NCBI GenBank assembly: GCA_015709715.1
Contig: CP054184.1
Coordinates: forward strand, 1,845,001-1,909,000
DNA: 64,000 nt
Reading direction: 5' to 3'
Source: Nitrospira sp.
Lineage (GTDB): Bacteria; Nitrospirota; Nitrospiria; Nitrospirales; Nitrospiraceae
Of the stretch, positions 8,529-17,837 are shown piece by piece. The notes beneath the pieces are model-generated. The model did no database searches and was not told the origin of the DNA. It worked only from the letters and a program-made list of their open reading frames with translations. The position numbers were made by a program, and so were the translations under genes. The first letter of the stretch is position 1. The number at the start of each line of letters is the position of its first letter.

Positions 8529-9358
8529 TCGCTCGCCTGATGCGCTGGCAGGAACTGGGACGGGTCTGGATCGGCCACTGGCTCAGCCGCCCCTTTCATC
8601 AGCTCTTCAACCTCATCCCGGGCCTGGAGTTGGGACTCGCCGAAGCGGCGATCACCTCGCTGCCCCTCAGCCACGCCCCGCTGGCCGGTCGGCGTGCGGT
8701 TCACCTCAGCGACCTGCACCTGGATCGGTACCGTCCCAGGCACCACGCCCTCGTCCGGACGGTGGAGGACCTTGGGCCGGACTGGATTTTCATCACCGGT
8801 GATCTCCTCAACGTCCGTGACGGCTTGCCGCACATGGTCCGCTTCCTCTCGGAGCTCCGCCGCCTGGCCCCCGTCTTCGTCACGCTCGGCAATCACGACC
8901 ACTATAGCGGATTGCGTGTGGATGAATTCGCCGAACAGCTCGACCGCATCAAAGTGACGCTCCTGGTCAACCAGGTCACCTTCGTCCCCCTGGAAGACGG
9001 AGAACTCGCCATCGTCGGCCTCGACGATCCTTCCCTCCATCGGGCAGACCTGCGCTGCATTCCGTCATACCGACCCGGACGATTCACGCTCCTGCTGGCC
9101 CATGCGCCCAACATCCTGGAGCAGCTTGAATCACAGCATCACATCGATCTGGGCCTCTGCGGCCATAGCCATGCGGGCCAATGGCGTATTCCGTTCATCC
9201 CGACCTTTTGGCTGCCGCCCGGCTGCCACGGACGCACGAACGGCCTCTACCGGAACGGTGCCCACCGACTCTATGTCAACCGAGGCATCGGCTGGTCGGT
9301 GTTTCCCGTTCGACTCAACTGCTCGCCCGAAATCGTCGTCCTGGACTGGTCATCCTGA
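8525..9358 (+). CDS. Metallophosphoesterase (YkuE/CpdA-type calcineurin-like)
   Basis: The 277-residue binuclear-metal phosphoesterase shows every core motif of the family: HLSDLHLDRY (D-x-H), FITGDLLN (GD), TLGNHDHYSG (GNHD), LLAHAPN (H) and GLCGHSHAGQ (GHxH). An amphipathic N-terminal stretch precedes the domain, as in YkuE-type membrane-associated enzymes. The substrate is not predictable; lipid diphosphates or nucleotides are typical of relatives. It is translationally coupled to the preceding unknown gene by ATGA. Confidence 0.88.
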   Translation: MIARLMRWQELGRVWIGHWLSRPFHQLFNLIPGLELGLAEAAITSLPLSHAPLAGRRAVHLSDLHLDRYRPRHHALVRTVEDLGPDWIFITGDLLNVRDGLPHMVRFLSELRRLAPVFVTLGNHDHYSGLRVDEFAEQLDRIKVTLLVNQVTFVPLEDGELAIVGLDDPSLHRADLRCIPSYRPGRFTLLLAHAPNILEQLESQHHIDLGLCGHSHAGQWRIPFIPTFWLPPGCHGRTNGLYRNGAHRLYVNRGIGWSVFPVRLNCSPEIVVLDWSS

Positions 9359-9372
9359 CGCCTCGGTCTTCA

Positions 9373-10017
9373 TCACGTGATTCGTTCCAGTGCCTCCCGG
9401 GCTCGGCTTCGCACCGTTTGATCCCAATCTTCCTTGCTGGCGTACAGCAACTTCTCCTTCGCGGCGGAGGCTCGAAGCCGACCGAGGCCGAGCGCGGCGC
9501 TGGCCCGCACATAGGCATGGTCGTCTTCCAGCGCCTTCAGCAGAGGCGGCACGACCGATTCGTCTCCGATGACGCCCAAATGGCTCGCCGCCATCCCACG
9601 CACACGGTGCTGCTTGTCTCCCAAGGCACGCTTCAGCGTCGTCAAGAACAATTCCTGGAGCCGGGGGGCAATGGTTTCCAGCCCGGCACGCTGATAGTCG
9701 TTCACTTCGATCAGCGCGAAGGCCACCTCGAGACGTTTATCGTGTGACGATTGGTTCTCGAACAGGGTGATCAACCGCGCTCGCTGCGCAACCCGTCGAC
9801 GCCGCTGCTGAATCTTTCGCACGATGATCCAGGCGGCCACCGCAACGGCACAAACCAGAGCCGCGATAGGAATGGCCTGATCGATCACCACATCCTGCAC
9901 CTCCGGCGAGAGGCGCTTCCAGATCCAGACGCCGGAGATCACCAGGCCCAGCAAGAGAAAGATAGCGGTCAGATTGGCATGGCCCGATTGAGCGTGGCGC
10001 GGCATGGCAGGCGCCAT
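9373..10017 (-). CDS. Membrane-anchored HEAT-repeat protein
   Basis: The 214-residue product has two N-terminal hydrophobic segments (about 15-33 and 47-67) and a basic stop-transfer stretch (IQQRRRR). A helical C-terminal half follows with HEAT/PBS-lyase-like repeats, for example HRVRGMAASHLGVIGDESVV and AYVRASAALGLGRLRA. Such repeats normally form protein-binding scaffolds. It is convergent with the metallophosphoesterase gene. The start could be the Met at codon 5 (10005). Confidence 0.72.
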   Translation of the reverse strand: MAPAMPRHAQSGHANLTAIFLLLGLVISGVWIWKRLSPEVQDVVIDQAIPIAALVCAVAVAAWIIVRKIQQRRRRVAQRARLITLFENQSSHDKRLEVAFALIEVNDYQRAGLETIAPRLQELFLTTLKRALGDKQHRVRGMAASHLGVIGDESVVPPLLKALEDDHAYVRASAALGLGRLRASAAKEKLLYASKEDWDQTVRSRAREALERIT

Positions 10018-10101
10018 GATAGGAGGATGGTCCTCATGGCGTCAACGCGACGCCCACCCGCTCTTGACAGGCACCAGCCATGATGACTAGGCTTCGCATC
10101 C

Positions 10102-10560
10102 GTGGAACTACCGGATTTCCAGAACGATCCGCATTTGAAGGTCCTACGCCCGCTGGTGGAAACGTACCTGGCCTTCTGGCGCATGGATAGCCGACATATC
10201 CGTTCGCTGCGCCTCACACCGTCACAATTCGACGTCATCGCGACCCTCGGCGATACCAGCGGGCTGACCTGTGCGGAACTGTCTACTGCCACCCTGGTGA
10301 CGAAAGGCACGCTGACCGGAGTCCTGGACCGCCTGGAGGAGAAGGGGCTCATTCGACGAACGCCGGTCGAATCCGACCGGAGAAGTACCAGAATCTGCCT
10401 GACCGCCAAGGGCGAGGAGCTCTTCAGAAAGATTTTCGCGGCGCACACGGCCTTCCTCCGTCCCTACTTTGAGCGCGCCCTCACCGCGGCAGAAGCGGAT
10501 CAGCTGCGGCTACTGCTGCTTCGCTTGCGACAGAGCTTCCTGGAGGCCCCCAGTTCATGA
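10102..10560 (+). CDS. MarR-family transcriptional regulator
   Basis: The 152-residue winged-helix regulator has the MarR layout: an N-terminal dimerisation helix, then LTPSQFDVIATLGDTSGLTC, the recognition helix region LVTKGTLTGVLDRLEEKGLI, and the wing RTPVESDRRSTRICLT with the conserved DRR. The start is GTG at 10102. Its stop overlaps the start of the metallo-beta-lactamase gene (ATGA), suggesting it controls its own operon. Confidence 0.88.
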   Translation: MELPDFQNDPHLKVLRPLVETYLAFWRMDSRHIRSLRLTPSQFDVIATLGDTSGLTCAELSTATLVTKGTLTGVLDRLEEKGLIRRTPVESDRRSTRICLTAKGEELFRKIFAAHTAFLRPYFERALTAAEADQLRLLLLRLRQSFLEAPSS

Positions 10561-11315
10561 TCCGAGTCACGGTGCTGGGCTCCGGCACCAACCTCCATCC
10601 GCGCCGCGCCGCCGCGGGGTATGTAGTCCAGACGGACCACATCTTCTTGTTGGACTTCGGGCCCCGCACGCTGACTAACCTCATCAAGAGCGGCGTGGAC
10701 CGACATCGGATCACCCATCTCTTGTTCTCGCATTTTCACGCCGACCACTTTGCCGATTTTATCCCGTTTTTTTTCGACGCGGTCATTTTCTGCAAGTATG
10801 AAGCGGGCACCAGACCGCCGTTGACGATCATCGGCCCCCGCGGCACCAAACGCGTGATGGGAGCGATGTTGTCCACCTTCCCCAGTTTCAACCGCGCGCC
10901 CTTCCGAGTCACCATTCGCGAGGTTGCCGATCGCGCCATCAGGCTCGGTGACACCGTGATCCGTCCTGCGACGGTCACCCACGCTCCCCGACTCCACTGT
11001 CTGGGCTACCGCATCGAATATGGCGGACGGGCTCTCGCCTATTCGGGCGATTCGTTGTATTGCGACGGCCTGATCCGGCTCTGTTACGAGGCGAACCTCG
11101 CCATTTTGGATTGTTCCTTTCCGGAAAATCGCCCGGGATCCGGCCATCTCCACGCGGGCCTCTGCGGTCGCGTGGCGCAGGAAGCCGGAGTCGACCGGTT
11201 GGTCCTCTCCCACTTCTATCCCATTGCCGAGCGGTATGACGTTCGAGCACAGGCCGGGCAATACTTCTCCGGCCGTATTCGTAAGGCGCGGGACCTGCTC
11301 TCCCTACGGGCCTGA
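10557..11315 (+). CDS. MBL-fold (RNase Z-like) metallohydrolase
   Basis: The 252-residue metallo-beta-lactamase-fold hydrolase has the metal motif HFHADH at about residues 60-65. Later ligands are in TVTHAPRLHCLGY, AYSGDSLYC (D) and LSHFYP (H). A GSGTNLHPRRAAAGYV N-terminus is typical of RNase Z / ElaC-like MBL proteins. It is not the canonical RNase Z exosite form, so a phosphodiesterase or small-molecule role is equally possible. It is coupled to the upstream MarR regulator by ATGA. Confidence 0.82.
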   Translation: MIRVTVLGSGTNLHPRRAAAGYVVQTDHIFLLDFGPRTLTNLIKSGVDRHRITHLLFSHFHADHFADFIPFFFDAVIFCKYEAGTRPPLTIIGPRGTKRVMGAMLSTFPSFNRAPFRVTIREVADRAIRLGDTVIRPATVTHAPRLHCLGYRIEYGGRALAYSGDSLYCDGLIRLCYEANLAILDCSFPENRPGSGHLHAGLCGRVAQEAGVDRLVLSHFYPIAERYDVRAQAGQYFSGRIRKARDLLSLRA

Positions 11316-11390
11316 CTTCTGCCCCGACAAATGCGATGGCGCCAACAGCGGCACTCTACCTGACGAGCCGTAGCCGGGTAATGGCCGGCC

Positions 11391-12251
11391 TTAGAGGCCG
11401 CCCTCTCGTTGTTCACAACCGAGAATTTCGACGAACCGAGACAGCCGGTTCTTTTTCAGAGGATCATCGAGCTTGTTGTAGATGGCCAACAGGTTCTTGA
11501 TCATGCGGGTGAGGATGGCACGCGGTGGGCTTGGCTGGAGGAACCGGTCTTCGAAGCCGTATCCGGCCTCCGTGAGGAACCGGGCACAATTCTTTTCTGT
11601 CAGGAGCGCGCCGCCGTTAAAACAGTCGATGAAGATCTTGTACTTGTCGGAATCGTACTTGACGAGGAAATGGCCGGGCATCCCGATACCTTGGACCGGC
11701 AGGTGCAACCGTTTTCCAATCAACAAATACACAGCGGACAGACTGATCGGAATGCCGGTTCGGCGGTCGAGCACGCAATTGAGATAACTGTTCTCAACTT
11801 CATAATAGTTCTTGGTATTGCCCCTGAACCCGGCTTCCGTAAAGAGATACCGATTGAGCGCCTTCACTGTCTCTTCGCCCGAGACCCTGGACCCGATCTG
11901 ATCGCGCACTTCATGCGCCATGTGGTCCAACTGACGACGATACGACGGCACCTCCAGCATCGGATAGGCGTACCGCGCGAGGATGAAGGCGCCCGCTTCC
12001 AGATCGATACGATCGTCCGGCTGCGCCACCAGATCACGCAGTTCGTCCTCCAGCCTCGTCCCGCGGATTTCCTCCAGCACGGTGACGATGCGGTCGGACA
12101 TTTCCGGCTGCTCGATCTCCGCTTCCTGCAGCAGCGGGACCGCGCAGTCCCCGTAGTCGATCAATTTTCCGCTGATAGTCTTGACGATGCGCTCATCCTC
12201 GTCGCCGAGGAGTCGAATCAAGGCGCGGATCTGGCTTTCATTCGCGAACAT
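11391..12251 (-). CDS. SirB1-family transglutaminase-like/TPR protein
   Basis: The 286-residue product resembles the SirB1 / YchA family (transglutaminase-like core followed by a helical part). The core is visible as NRYLFTEAGFRGN, a family-typical stretch, then NSYLNCVLDRRTGIPISLSAVYLLIGKRL with the cysteine, and GMPGHFLVKYD with the histidine. An N-terminal HEAT-like helical region occupies residues 1-100. Function in bacteria is poorly defined. It stands alone downstream of the ABC exporter operon. Confidence 0.8.
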   Translation of the reverse strand: MFANESQIRALIRLLGDEDERIVKTISGKLIDYGDCAVPLLQEAEIEQPEMSDRIVTVLEEIRGTRLEDELRDLVAQPDDRIDLEAGAFILARYAYPMLEVPSYRRQLDHMAHEVRDQIGSRVSGEETVKALNRYLFTEAGFRGNTKNYYEVENSYLNCVLDRRTGIPISLSAVYLLIGKRLHLPVQGIGMPGHFLVKYDSDKYKIFIDCFNGGALLTEKNCARFLTEAGYGFEDRFLQPSPPRAILTRMIKNLLAIYNKLDDPLKKNRLSRFVEILGCEQREGGL

Positions 12252-12276
12252 GGCGCATCCCCTGGATTCGGACGCC

Positions 12277-13056
12277 TCAGCCCATCGCGCGCCGGAAGAC
12301 GCGGGCGCCGCCGTAGAGGCAGAGGGCGTCGAACAGCACCATCACAACGATGACCATCCCGACATGGGGCAGCGCTTCGGCCCACCCTTGTAGGATCAAC
12401 GGGCGGACAGCGTCGATCGCCCAGGTCATGGGGTTGAACTGGGCCAGAAATCCCATCCACCCCGGCATGGCGCTCAACGGCACCAGCGCGGAACTCAAAA
12501 AGATCATCGGCAGCGACAGGAACCCCAATACGGAGAAAAAGTCGCCATGGCTCTTCACCGAGAACGCCATGGCCATGGAAATCGCGGTCAATCCGACCCC
12601 GAACATCATGCCGATCAGCAGGATCGTCGCCACCCCCGCCAGGCCCGTCGCCGGCTGGACGCCGAACAACCAGGCCACGCCTAGAATCACCAGGACCTGC
12701 AGGGAGGTAATGGTCATCACAAAGATGAATCGGCTGAGAATGACCGAGGTCCGATGGATCGGCGTCGACATCAACCGCTCCAGGAACCCGTTTTCCTTGT
12801 CGAAGAGCAGATCGACCCCGCCAGCCAAGCCGTTGTTGAGCACGGTCATGACGACCACGCCCGCCGCCAGGAAGCTGATGTAATTGGGCGCCTGGGTCAC
12901 CTGCATATCGGCGGCGCGTTGGAACAAATTGCCGAAGAAAATGAGCCAGAACAGCATCGGCTGCACCAGCGTGAAGAGCATGCTGAACTTCTCGCGGCTC
13001 AACCGCCGCACCCAGCGCATAGTCAAGGCCCGGATTTCCTGCCAATACTCCTGCAT
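12277..13056 (-). CDS. ABC-2 type transporter permease
   Basis: The 259-residue integral membrane protein has about six hydrophobic segments. It matches the DrrB/ABC-2 permease family, including an N-terminal amphipathic region (EIRALTMRWVRRLSREKFSML) and NPMTWAIDAVRPLILQGW near the C-terminus, a hallmark of this family. It is 27 bp downstream of its ATPase. The substrate is unknown; relatives export drugs or polyketides, or serve in envelope assembly. Confidence 0.9.
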   Translation of the reverse strand: MQEYWQEIRALTMRWVRRLSREKFSMLFTLVQPMLFWLIFFGNLFQRAADMQVTQAPNYISFLAAGVVVMTVLNNGLAGGVDLLFDKENGFLERLMSTPIHRTSVILSRFIFVMTITSLQVLVILGVAWLFGVQPATGLAGVATILLIGMMFGVGLTAISMAMAFSVKSHGDFFSVLGFLSLPMIFLSSALVPLSAMPGWMGFLAQFNPMTWAIDAVRPLILQGWAEALPHVGMVIVVMVLFDALCLYGGARVFRRAMG

Positions 13057-13083
13057 AACGGCTCGTGGGCGAGGTGCGTGTCG

Positions 13084-14055
13084 CTACCTCTCCTCCTCCT
13101 TGGGGGTCTCGTCTTTGATGGATCGCCCGGTATGGGCGATGAATACGTCGTCCAGCCGCGGCCGGTGATAATCGATGAACTCCAGTCGGCAGGCCAGACG
13201 GTTGGCTGCTTCGAGAATGGCCGGCAAGGCCTTCTCCGGAGAGTCGACCCGGATATCCAATCCGTTCGGCTTAACCGCCACGGCCCGGATCGCAGGCAGA
13301 TTCTTGACCGCCGCTTCTAGGCCCGCCACCCGGTCATGCTCATGGATCGTCAGCGACACCAAATCGCCGCCTAATCCAACTTTCAACTCTGTGGGCGATC
13401 CTAGGGCCTTGATCCGTCCGCCGTCGATGATGGCGATGCGGTCGCAGAGCTGATCCGCCTCGTCGAGATAATTGGTCGTCATTACCACGGTGATGCCCCG
13501 TTCCCGCATCGCCCGCACATGGTCCCAAATCCGCAGTCGGCTCTGGACATCCAAGCCCAGCGTCGGTTCGTCCAAAAAGAGGATCTTGGGATCGGGCAAC
13601 AGCCCGCAGGCGATATCCAGTTTCCGCTTCATGCCCCCGGAGTAAGTCTTAGCCGGCCGGTCGGCATGTGGTTCGAGTTCGACCAGTTTAAGCAGGTGGG
13701 CGATACGGGTGTTTGCTTCGTCCGTGGCCAGGTGATAGAGATCCGCGAGTAGTTCCAGATGTTCACGCCCCGTAAGGAACCGATCAATGGCCCGCTCCTG
13801 GGGCACGTAGCCGATGGTCTTGCGCACCCGGTCTGCATCCTTCACGGTATCCAAGCCGAGGATGGTGGCTGAGCCGGAAGTGGGCTGGAGCAGCGTAATC
13901 AAGATGCGAAGCGTAGTGCTCTTGCCAGCGCCGTTCGGGCCGAGGAGTCCAAAAATTTCGCCGCCGTAGACTTGAAACGACAGATCATCCACGGCCCGGA
14001 CCTTGTCATAGACCTTACCTAGGTGCGCAACGTCGATGGCGATCGACCGCGACAT
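13084..14055 (-). CDS. ABC transporter ATP-binding protein (DrrA/CcmA type)
   Basis: The 323-residue ATPase has Walker A GPNGAGKST, signature YSGGMKRKLD, Walker B ILFLDEPTLGLD and the TTNYLDEADQLCDRI region typical of DrrA-like exporters. The C-terminal 90 residues form the accessory domain of this subfamily. The ATG at 14055 overlaps the last base of the upstream stop (TGATG); a GTG at 14064 is an alternative start. It forms one operon with the permease and the Lon-N domain protein. Confidence 0.92.
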   Translation of the reverse strand: MSRSIAIDVAHLGKVYDKVRAVDDLSFQVYGGEIFGLLGPNGAGKSTTLRILITLLQPTSGSATILGLDTVKDADRVRKTIGYVPQERAIDRFLTGREHLELLADLYHLATDEANTRIAHLLKLVELEPHADRPAKTYSGGMKRKLDIACGLLPDPKILFLDEPTLGLDVQSRLRIWDHVRAMRERGITVVMTTNYLDEADQLCDRIAIIDGGRIKALGSPTELKVGLGGDLVSLTIHEHDRVAGLEAAVKNLPAIRAVAVKPNGLDIRVDSPEKALPAILEAANRLACRLEFIDYHRPRLDDVFIAHTGRSIKDETPKEEER

Positions 14056-14744
14056 CAACTCCACCCGCCGGAGCCGCGCCGCTCGGCCACTTTGAATTGG
14101 ATCAAATCACTGAGCCGCCGGGCCTGCTGCGGCAGATGTTCGGCCTCCAATAGGAATTGTTTCTCCAACGGCGTACAGTCCAGGTAGGTCGAGAGGGAGT
14201 TCACGAACACTTCGTCGCTCACGTCAGGGCGAACCAAGCTGTGGAGCGGTGACGCTTCTTCGTCCGCCTGGAGATATTCGTCGAGCACCTCCGTCAAATA
14301 TCGGCGCAGCGCCGGATCCAACGGCAGGGATGGTTCGTGCGGTTTCAGGACGATGCGGGCCTCCCGATAACTTTTTTCATAGAACTCTTCGCGCACTTCG
14401 TATCGATCCAGGCCCTGCAGCAGAATATTGGATCGGCCGTCCGGCAGCATCTGCACGCTGGCCAAACGCCCGACACAGCCCATCGAAAAGATAGGTGGAT
14501 TCCCATCGTACTGCTCTTCCCAGCCCTCCTTGAGCAGAGCCATGCCGATACATTGCCCTCTCGCCGCCGCATCCGCTACCATTTGACGGTACCGCGGCTC
14601 GAAAATGTGGAGCGGCAAATAGGTCTTGGGGAAGAACACGACATTGGGGAGGGGAAACACCGGAATGCGGGACGGAACGGGAAACGGCTGAGGTTTTCCC
14701 GATGTCTCGCGGGTCGGTTGCTCGCGCTCCGGTTCAAGAAACAT
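14055..14744 (-). CDS. Lon protease substrate-binding-domain (LonN) protein
   Basis: The 229-residue protein consists of a Lon N-terminal (substrate-binding) domain without ATPase or protease parts. The motif IPVFPLPNVVFFPKTYLPLH, then IFEPRYRQMV, MGCVGRLASVQMLPDGRSNILLQGLDRY, is diagnostic. Such stand-alone domains are common in bacteria and have no firm function. It leads the operon with the ABC exporter, overlapping the ATPase start by one base. Confidence 0.88.
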   Translation of the reverse strand: MFLEPEREQPTRETSGKPQPFPVPSRIPVFPLPNVVFFPKTYLPLHIFEPRYRQMVADAAARGQCIGMALLKEGWEEQYDGNPPIFSMGCVGRLASVQMLPDGRSNILLQGLDRYEVREEFYEKSYREARIVLKPHEPSLPLDPALRRYLTEVLDEYLQADEEASPLHSLVRPDVSDEVFVNSLSTYLDCTPLEKQFLLEAEHLPQQARRLSDLIQFKVAERRGSGGWS

Positions 14745-14911
14745 GGCCCACGATAGCCGATGCTTTGCAAAATTGTCAACGCCACGAACGTGCCTTCCGG
14801 TCGCGACGATCGGTCGAAAACCCTTATGAATACTGGCGTTCTCTCCTCTCGCCCTCCGGCGAGAAAGGGCGCATTCGCAGATGGATTCCCTGGCACGGCA
14901 GGGCGGCTGAT

Positions 14912-16069
14912 ATGAATCCGATCGTCGTTCGAACGATGCGGCTGTTTCCTCTTTTGGCCCTCCTGCTGTCCTGTTCCGCCGTCTCTTCCGTCGACGTGGG
15001 GGCGGCCGACGGTGGGCCGGCGGAGTCGCCCATCTCCTTCCAACGTGCCTTGCCCGGCTATCAGTACCACTTTCCGTACGACCATGGCGCGCATGAAGCC
15101 TTCCGCACGGAGTGGTGGTACTACACCGGCCACCTCACCGACGCCAGCGGACGACGCTTCGGCTTTCAGCTGACCTTTTTCCGGCGCGGCATTCCGCCGG
15201 AACAGGTCAAGACCCTGCCCTCAGCCTGGTCCATCCAGCAATTGTACCTGGCCCATGTCGCGGTGACGGACCTCTCGAGCGGTCGATTCCATTACGCCGA
15301 CAAACTCAGTCGTGGCGGTCTGGGCAAAGCAGGCGCGGACAGCGGGCGTCTCCATGTGTGGATCGATCGGTGGTCGCTCTCCATGGACGATCAACACCGG
15401 CAACTGCTTCAGGCCGACACCGAGGACTTCGGCCTCGACCTGCAAGTCACACCGCTCAAGCCCCCGGTTGTGCACGGCAACCAAGGGATCAGCCGCAAAG
15501 GGGGCGACCCGTCGGAAGCCTCTCACTATTATTCATTCACTCGGTTGCGGACGGAAGGTCGGTTGCGCCAAGGCAGCGAGACCGTGACCGTGACCGGCAT
15601 CGGTTGGATGGACCACGAGTTCGGCTCCGCCGACCTGGGGCGAGACATCGTCGGGTGGGATTGGTTCAGCCTTCACTTCAACGACGACCGTGAACTCATG
15701 TGGTATGCGTTGCGCCGCGCCGATGGCTCCACCGATCCCGCATCGAGCGGCACGTTGGTGTTTCCGGACGGCCGCACCCAGCCGATCAACGCGGGCGACC
15801 TCTTGATCACCCCCGAAGCCTATTGGACCAGTCCTCGGTCGAAGGCGCGCTACCCCCAACGGTGGCGCCTCAGGGCTCCGTCGCTGGATCTGGATTTGGA
15901 GGTGCGTTCGCTGCTCGACGATCAGGAGTTGGACACCGCCCGCAGCACACGCGTGACTTATTGGGAGGGAGCCGTCTCGGCGGCAGGCCAGGCAGGGGGC
16001 AGAGCCGTGACGGGTCAGGGCTATGTCGAGTTAACCGGCTACGCCAAGCGATTTACACAACGACTCTGA
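14912..16069 (+). CDS. CrtC/AttH-type lipocalin-like lipoprotein
   Basis: The 385-residue product belongs to the carotenoid 1,2-hydratase / AttH superfamily of two lipocalin-like barrels. Typical blocks are AFRTEWWYYTGHLTDASGRR near residue 60, FGFQLTFFRR, and GIGWMDHEFGSADLGRDIVG near residue 230. The N-terminus has a hydrophobic stretch ending LLLSC, a plausible lipobox, so it is probably a lipoprotein. The reading frame is open further upstream to 14702, but the signal peptide fixes the start near 14912 (or ATG 14936). No carotenoid genes are nearby, so the hydratase role is doubtful. Confidence 0.82.
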   Translation: MNPIVVRTMRLFPLLALLLSCSAVSSVDVGAADGGPAESPISFQRALPGYQYHFPYDHGAHEAFRTEWWYYTGHLTDASGRRFGFQLTFFRRGIPPEQVKTLPSAWSIQQLYLAHVAVTDLSSGRFHYADKLSRGGLGKAGADSGRLHVWIDRWSLSMDDQHRQLLQADTEDFGLDLQVTPLKPPVVHGNQGISRKGGDPSEASHYYSFTRLRTEGRLRQGSETVTVTGIGWMDHEFGSADLGRDIVGWDWFSLHFNDDRELMWYALRRADGSTDPASSGTLVFPDGRTQPINAGDLLITPEAYWTSPRSKARYPQRWRLRAPSLDLDLEVRSLLDDQELDTARSTRVTYWEGAVSAAGQAGGRAVTGQGYVELTGYAKRFTQRL

Positions 16070-16115
16070 GGCCTCCCGCTCGACTCGATTGTCACCTTGA
16101 CTCGGCTATCTTCCT

Positions 16116-17189
16116 ATGGTTAGGTCTCCGGCCATCGTGATATGCCGCGTCCCTCAATGGCTCGGACTGCCCCGTTGCACGCTCCTTGTGCTCGGGCTCC
16201 TTCTGCTCGCCTGCGGGAAGCAGGAGGCCGCGGTCGTCTCGATCGCGCTCCATCCCTCCAACCCCAATATCCTCTACATCGCCACAAATGAGGCCGTCCA
16301 CAAGAGCCGAGACGGCGGACAGACGTGGGAACAATTCCCGAACTTCAGTGCACGCCGCGTGACGACCCTCGCCATCGATCCGAAACTCCCCGCCACCGTT
16401 TACGCCGGCACGATGGGCGACGCGGTCTACAAGAGCCCCGACGGTGGGCAACACTGGCTGCCGCACAACGTCGGGCTGAAGGAACACGTGTCGTTCGTGA
16501 ACGAGATCATCTTCCATCCGGAGAATACCGAGTTGATCTATCTCGCCACCACGGTCGGCGCGTTCGTCTCGAAGAATGGCGGGCGCGAATGGGAAGAGCG
16601 CATGGCGGGAATGAAGGAAGTCCACATCGTCACCTGCATCGCGTTGGATCCTGCCCATCCCCGCCTCCTCTATGCCGGGACGACCGGTGGAACCTATCGC
16701 AGCGACGACGGCGGGAATTCGTGGCAAAAGGTGAACCGCGGGCTCATCCCCGAGGATGTACTCAACGCCGCCATGGCCCTCGGCGTGAACGTGTTGGTCG
16801 TCGATCCGACGAATCCCGACGTCATCTATGCGGGAACGACCAAAGGCCTGTTCCGCACCGGCAATCGCGCGGAGTCCTGGGAGACGATCGGGCAAGGACT
16901 CGCAGATCAATTTGTCAGCACGTTGATTCTCCATCCGTCGATCCCCGGCACCATGTATGTCGGCGGCCCCGCCGGGGTCTATGAGACGACGGACGGCGGC
17001 AAGACGTGGCACGCGCAGAACGAAGGGTTGGCCAGCCTGAACGTCCGCACCCTGGCGATCAGTCCGCTCGATCCACACGTGCTCTATGCGGGCACGAACG
17101 GCAGCGGTCTCTATCGATCCACCGACGGGGGGGCGCACTGGGTCCCCGTTCCGCTCACCGCTCGGCCTGCAGCCCATCGGGATCCCTAA
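16116..17189 (+). CDS. Asp-box (BNR) beta-propeller lipoprotein
   Basis: The 357-residue exported lipoprotein has a signal ending LLLLAC-GK (lipobox at about residue 29). At least seven repeats of the type S-x-D-G-G-x-x-W follow: SRDGGQTWEQF, SPDGGQHWLPH, SKNGGREWEER, SDDGGNSWQKV, TGNRAESWETI, TTDGGKTWHAQ and STDGGAHWVPV. They alternate with P-x-x-P-x-x-hYAGT segments, giving a seven-bladed propeller like Ycf48/sortilin-type proteins. The fifth repeat is degenerate. It is probably a binding or assembly scaffold rather than a sialidase. Confidence 0.85.
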   Translation: MVRSPAIVICRVPQWLGLPRCTLLVLGLLLLACGKQEAAVVSIALHPSNPNILYIATNEAVHKSRDGGQTWEQFPNFSARRVTTLAIDPKLPATVYAGTMGDAVYKSPDGGQHWLPHNVGLKEHVSFVNEIIFHPENTELIYLATTVGAFVSKNGGREWEERMAGMKEVHIVTCIALDPAHPRLLYAGTTGGTYRSDDGGNSWQKVNRGLIPEDVLNAAMALGVNVLVVDPTNPDVIYAGTTKGLFRTGNRAESWETIGQGLADQFVSTLILHPSIPGTMYVGGPAGVYETTDGGKTWHAQNEGLASLNVRTLAISPLDPHVLYAGTNGSGLYRSTDGGAHWVPVPLTARPAAHRDP

Positions 17190-17207
17190 CCGCCGCATAG
17201 GTCCGCG

Positions 17208-17816
17208 ATGCCAAAAATCCTGCTCGTTCGCCATGGAGAGACCGATTGGAACCGCAGCGGTCGCGTCATGGGCAACCAGCCGATTCCGCTGAATCCCGTC
17301 GGTGAACGGCAAGCTCGAGCCTGCGCCGAGGCGCTGGCGCACACGCCGATCGCGGCGATCTTCACCAGCCCAGTCTTGCGGGCCGTACAGACCGCGGAGA
17401 TCGTCGGAGGCCCGCATGGGCTACCGTTACGACCGTTGTCCGGGCTGAGTGAAATCGGCGTGGGGGAATGGATCAATCGCTATTGGCAGGACTTTGCCGA
17501 CGACCCGGCCAAGCGTGATTGGTACAGCCATCCGGATCGCGCGCGCCCCGCTGGTGGGGAAACTTTACGGGAGGTACAGGCGCGGGCGGTGGCGGCAGTG
17601 CAGCAGGCGCTCGAATCCGTCAAGGACGGCGCTTGTCTCTTCGTCTCGCACGGCGACGTCATCCGAGCGATCCTCTCCTACTACCTTGAGCTTGAGTTGG
17701 CATTCGTCCGACGGGCGCTGATCGACCACGCGTCGGTGAGCGGCTTGGAGGTCGCCGGGGAGTCGGCCCAACTCCTGTTCTTGAACCATCGAGCAGGGTT
17801 GGACCGACTGGTATAA
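17208..17816 (+). CDS. Histidine phosphatase family protein (CobC/GpmB-like)
   Basis: The 202-residue phosphatase has the catalytic LVRHGETDWN at residues 6-15, with the phospho-accepting His8. It also has SPVLRAVQTAEIV with the conserved arginine, and LFVSHGDVIRAIL with the second catalytic histidine. The family includes alpha-ribazole phosphatase and GpmB-like enzymes. No cobalamin genes surround it, so the substrate is left open. It lies 18 bp downstream of the propeller lipoprotein and may be co-transcribed. It is distinct from the true GpmA at 47962. Confidence 0.85.
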   Translation: MPKILLVRHGETDWNRSGRVMGNQPIPLNPVGERQARACAEALAHTPIAAIFTSPVLRAVQTAEIVGGPHGLPLRPLSGLSEIGVGEWINRYWQDFADDPAKRDWYSHPDRARPAGGETLREVQARAVAAVQQALESVKDGACLFVSHGDVIRAILSYYLELELAFVRRALIDHASVSGLEVAGESAQLLFLNHRAGLDRLV

Positions 17817-17837
17817 CCCGCCTCGCAACAGCTTCCC

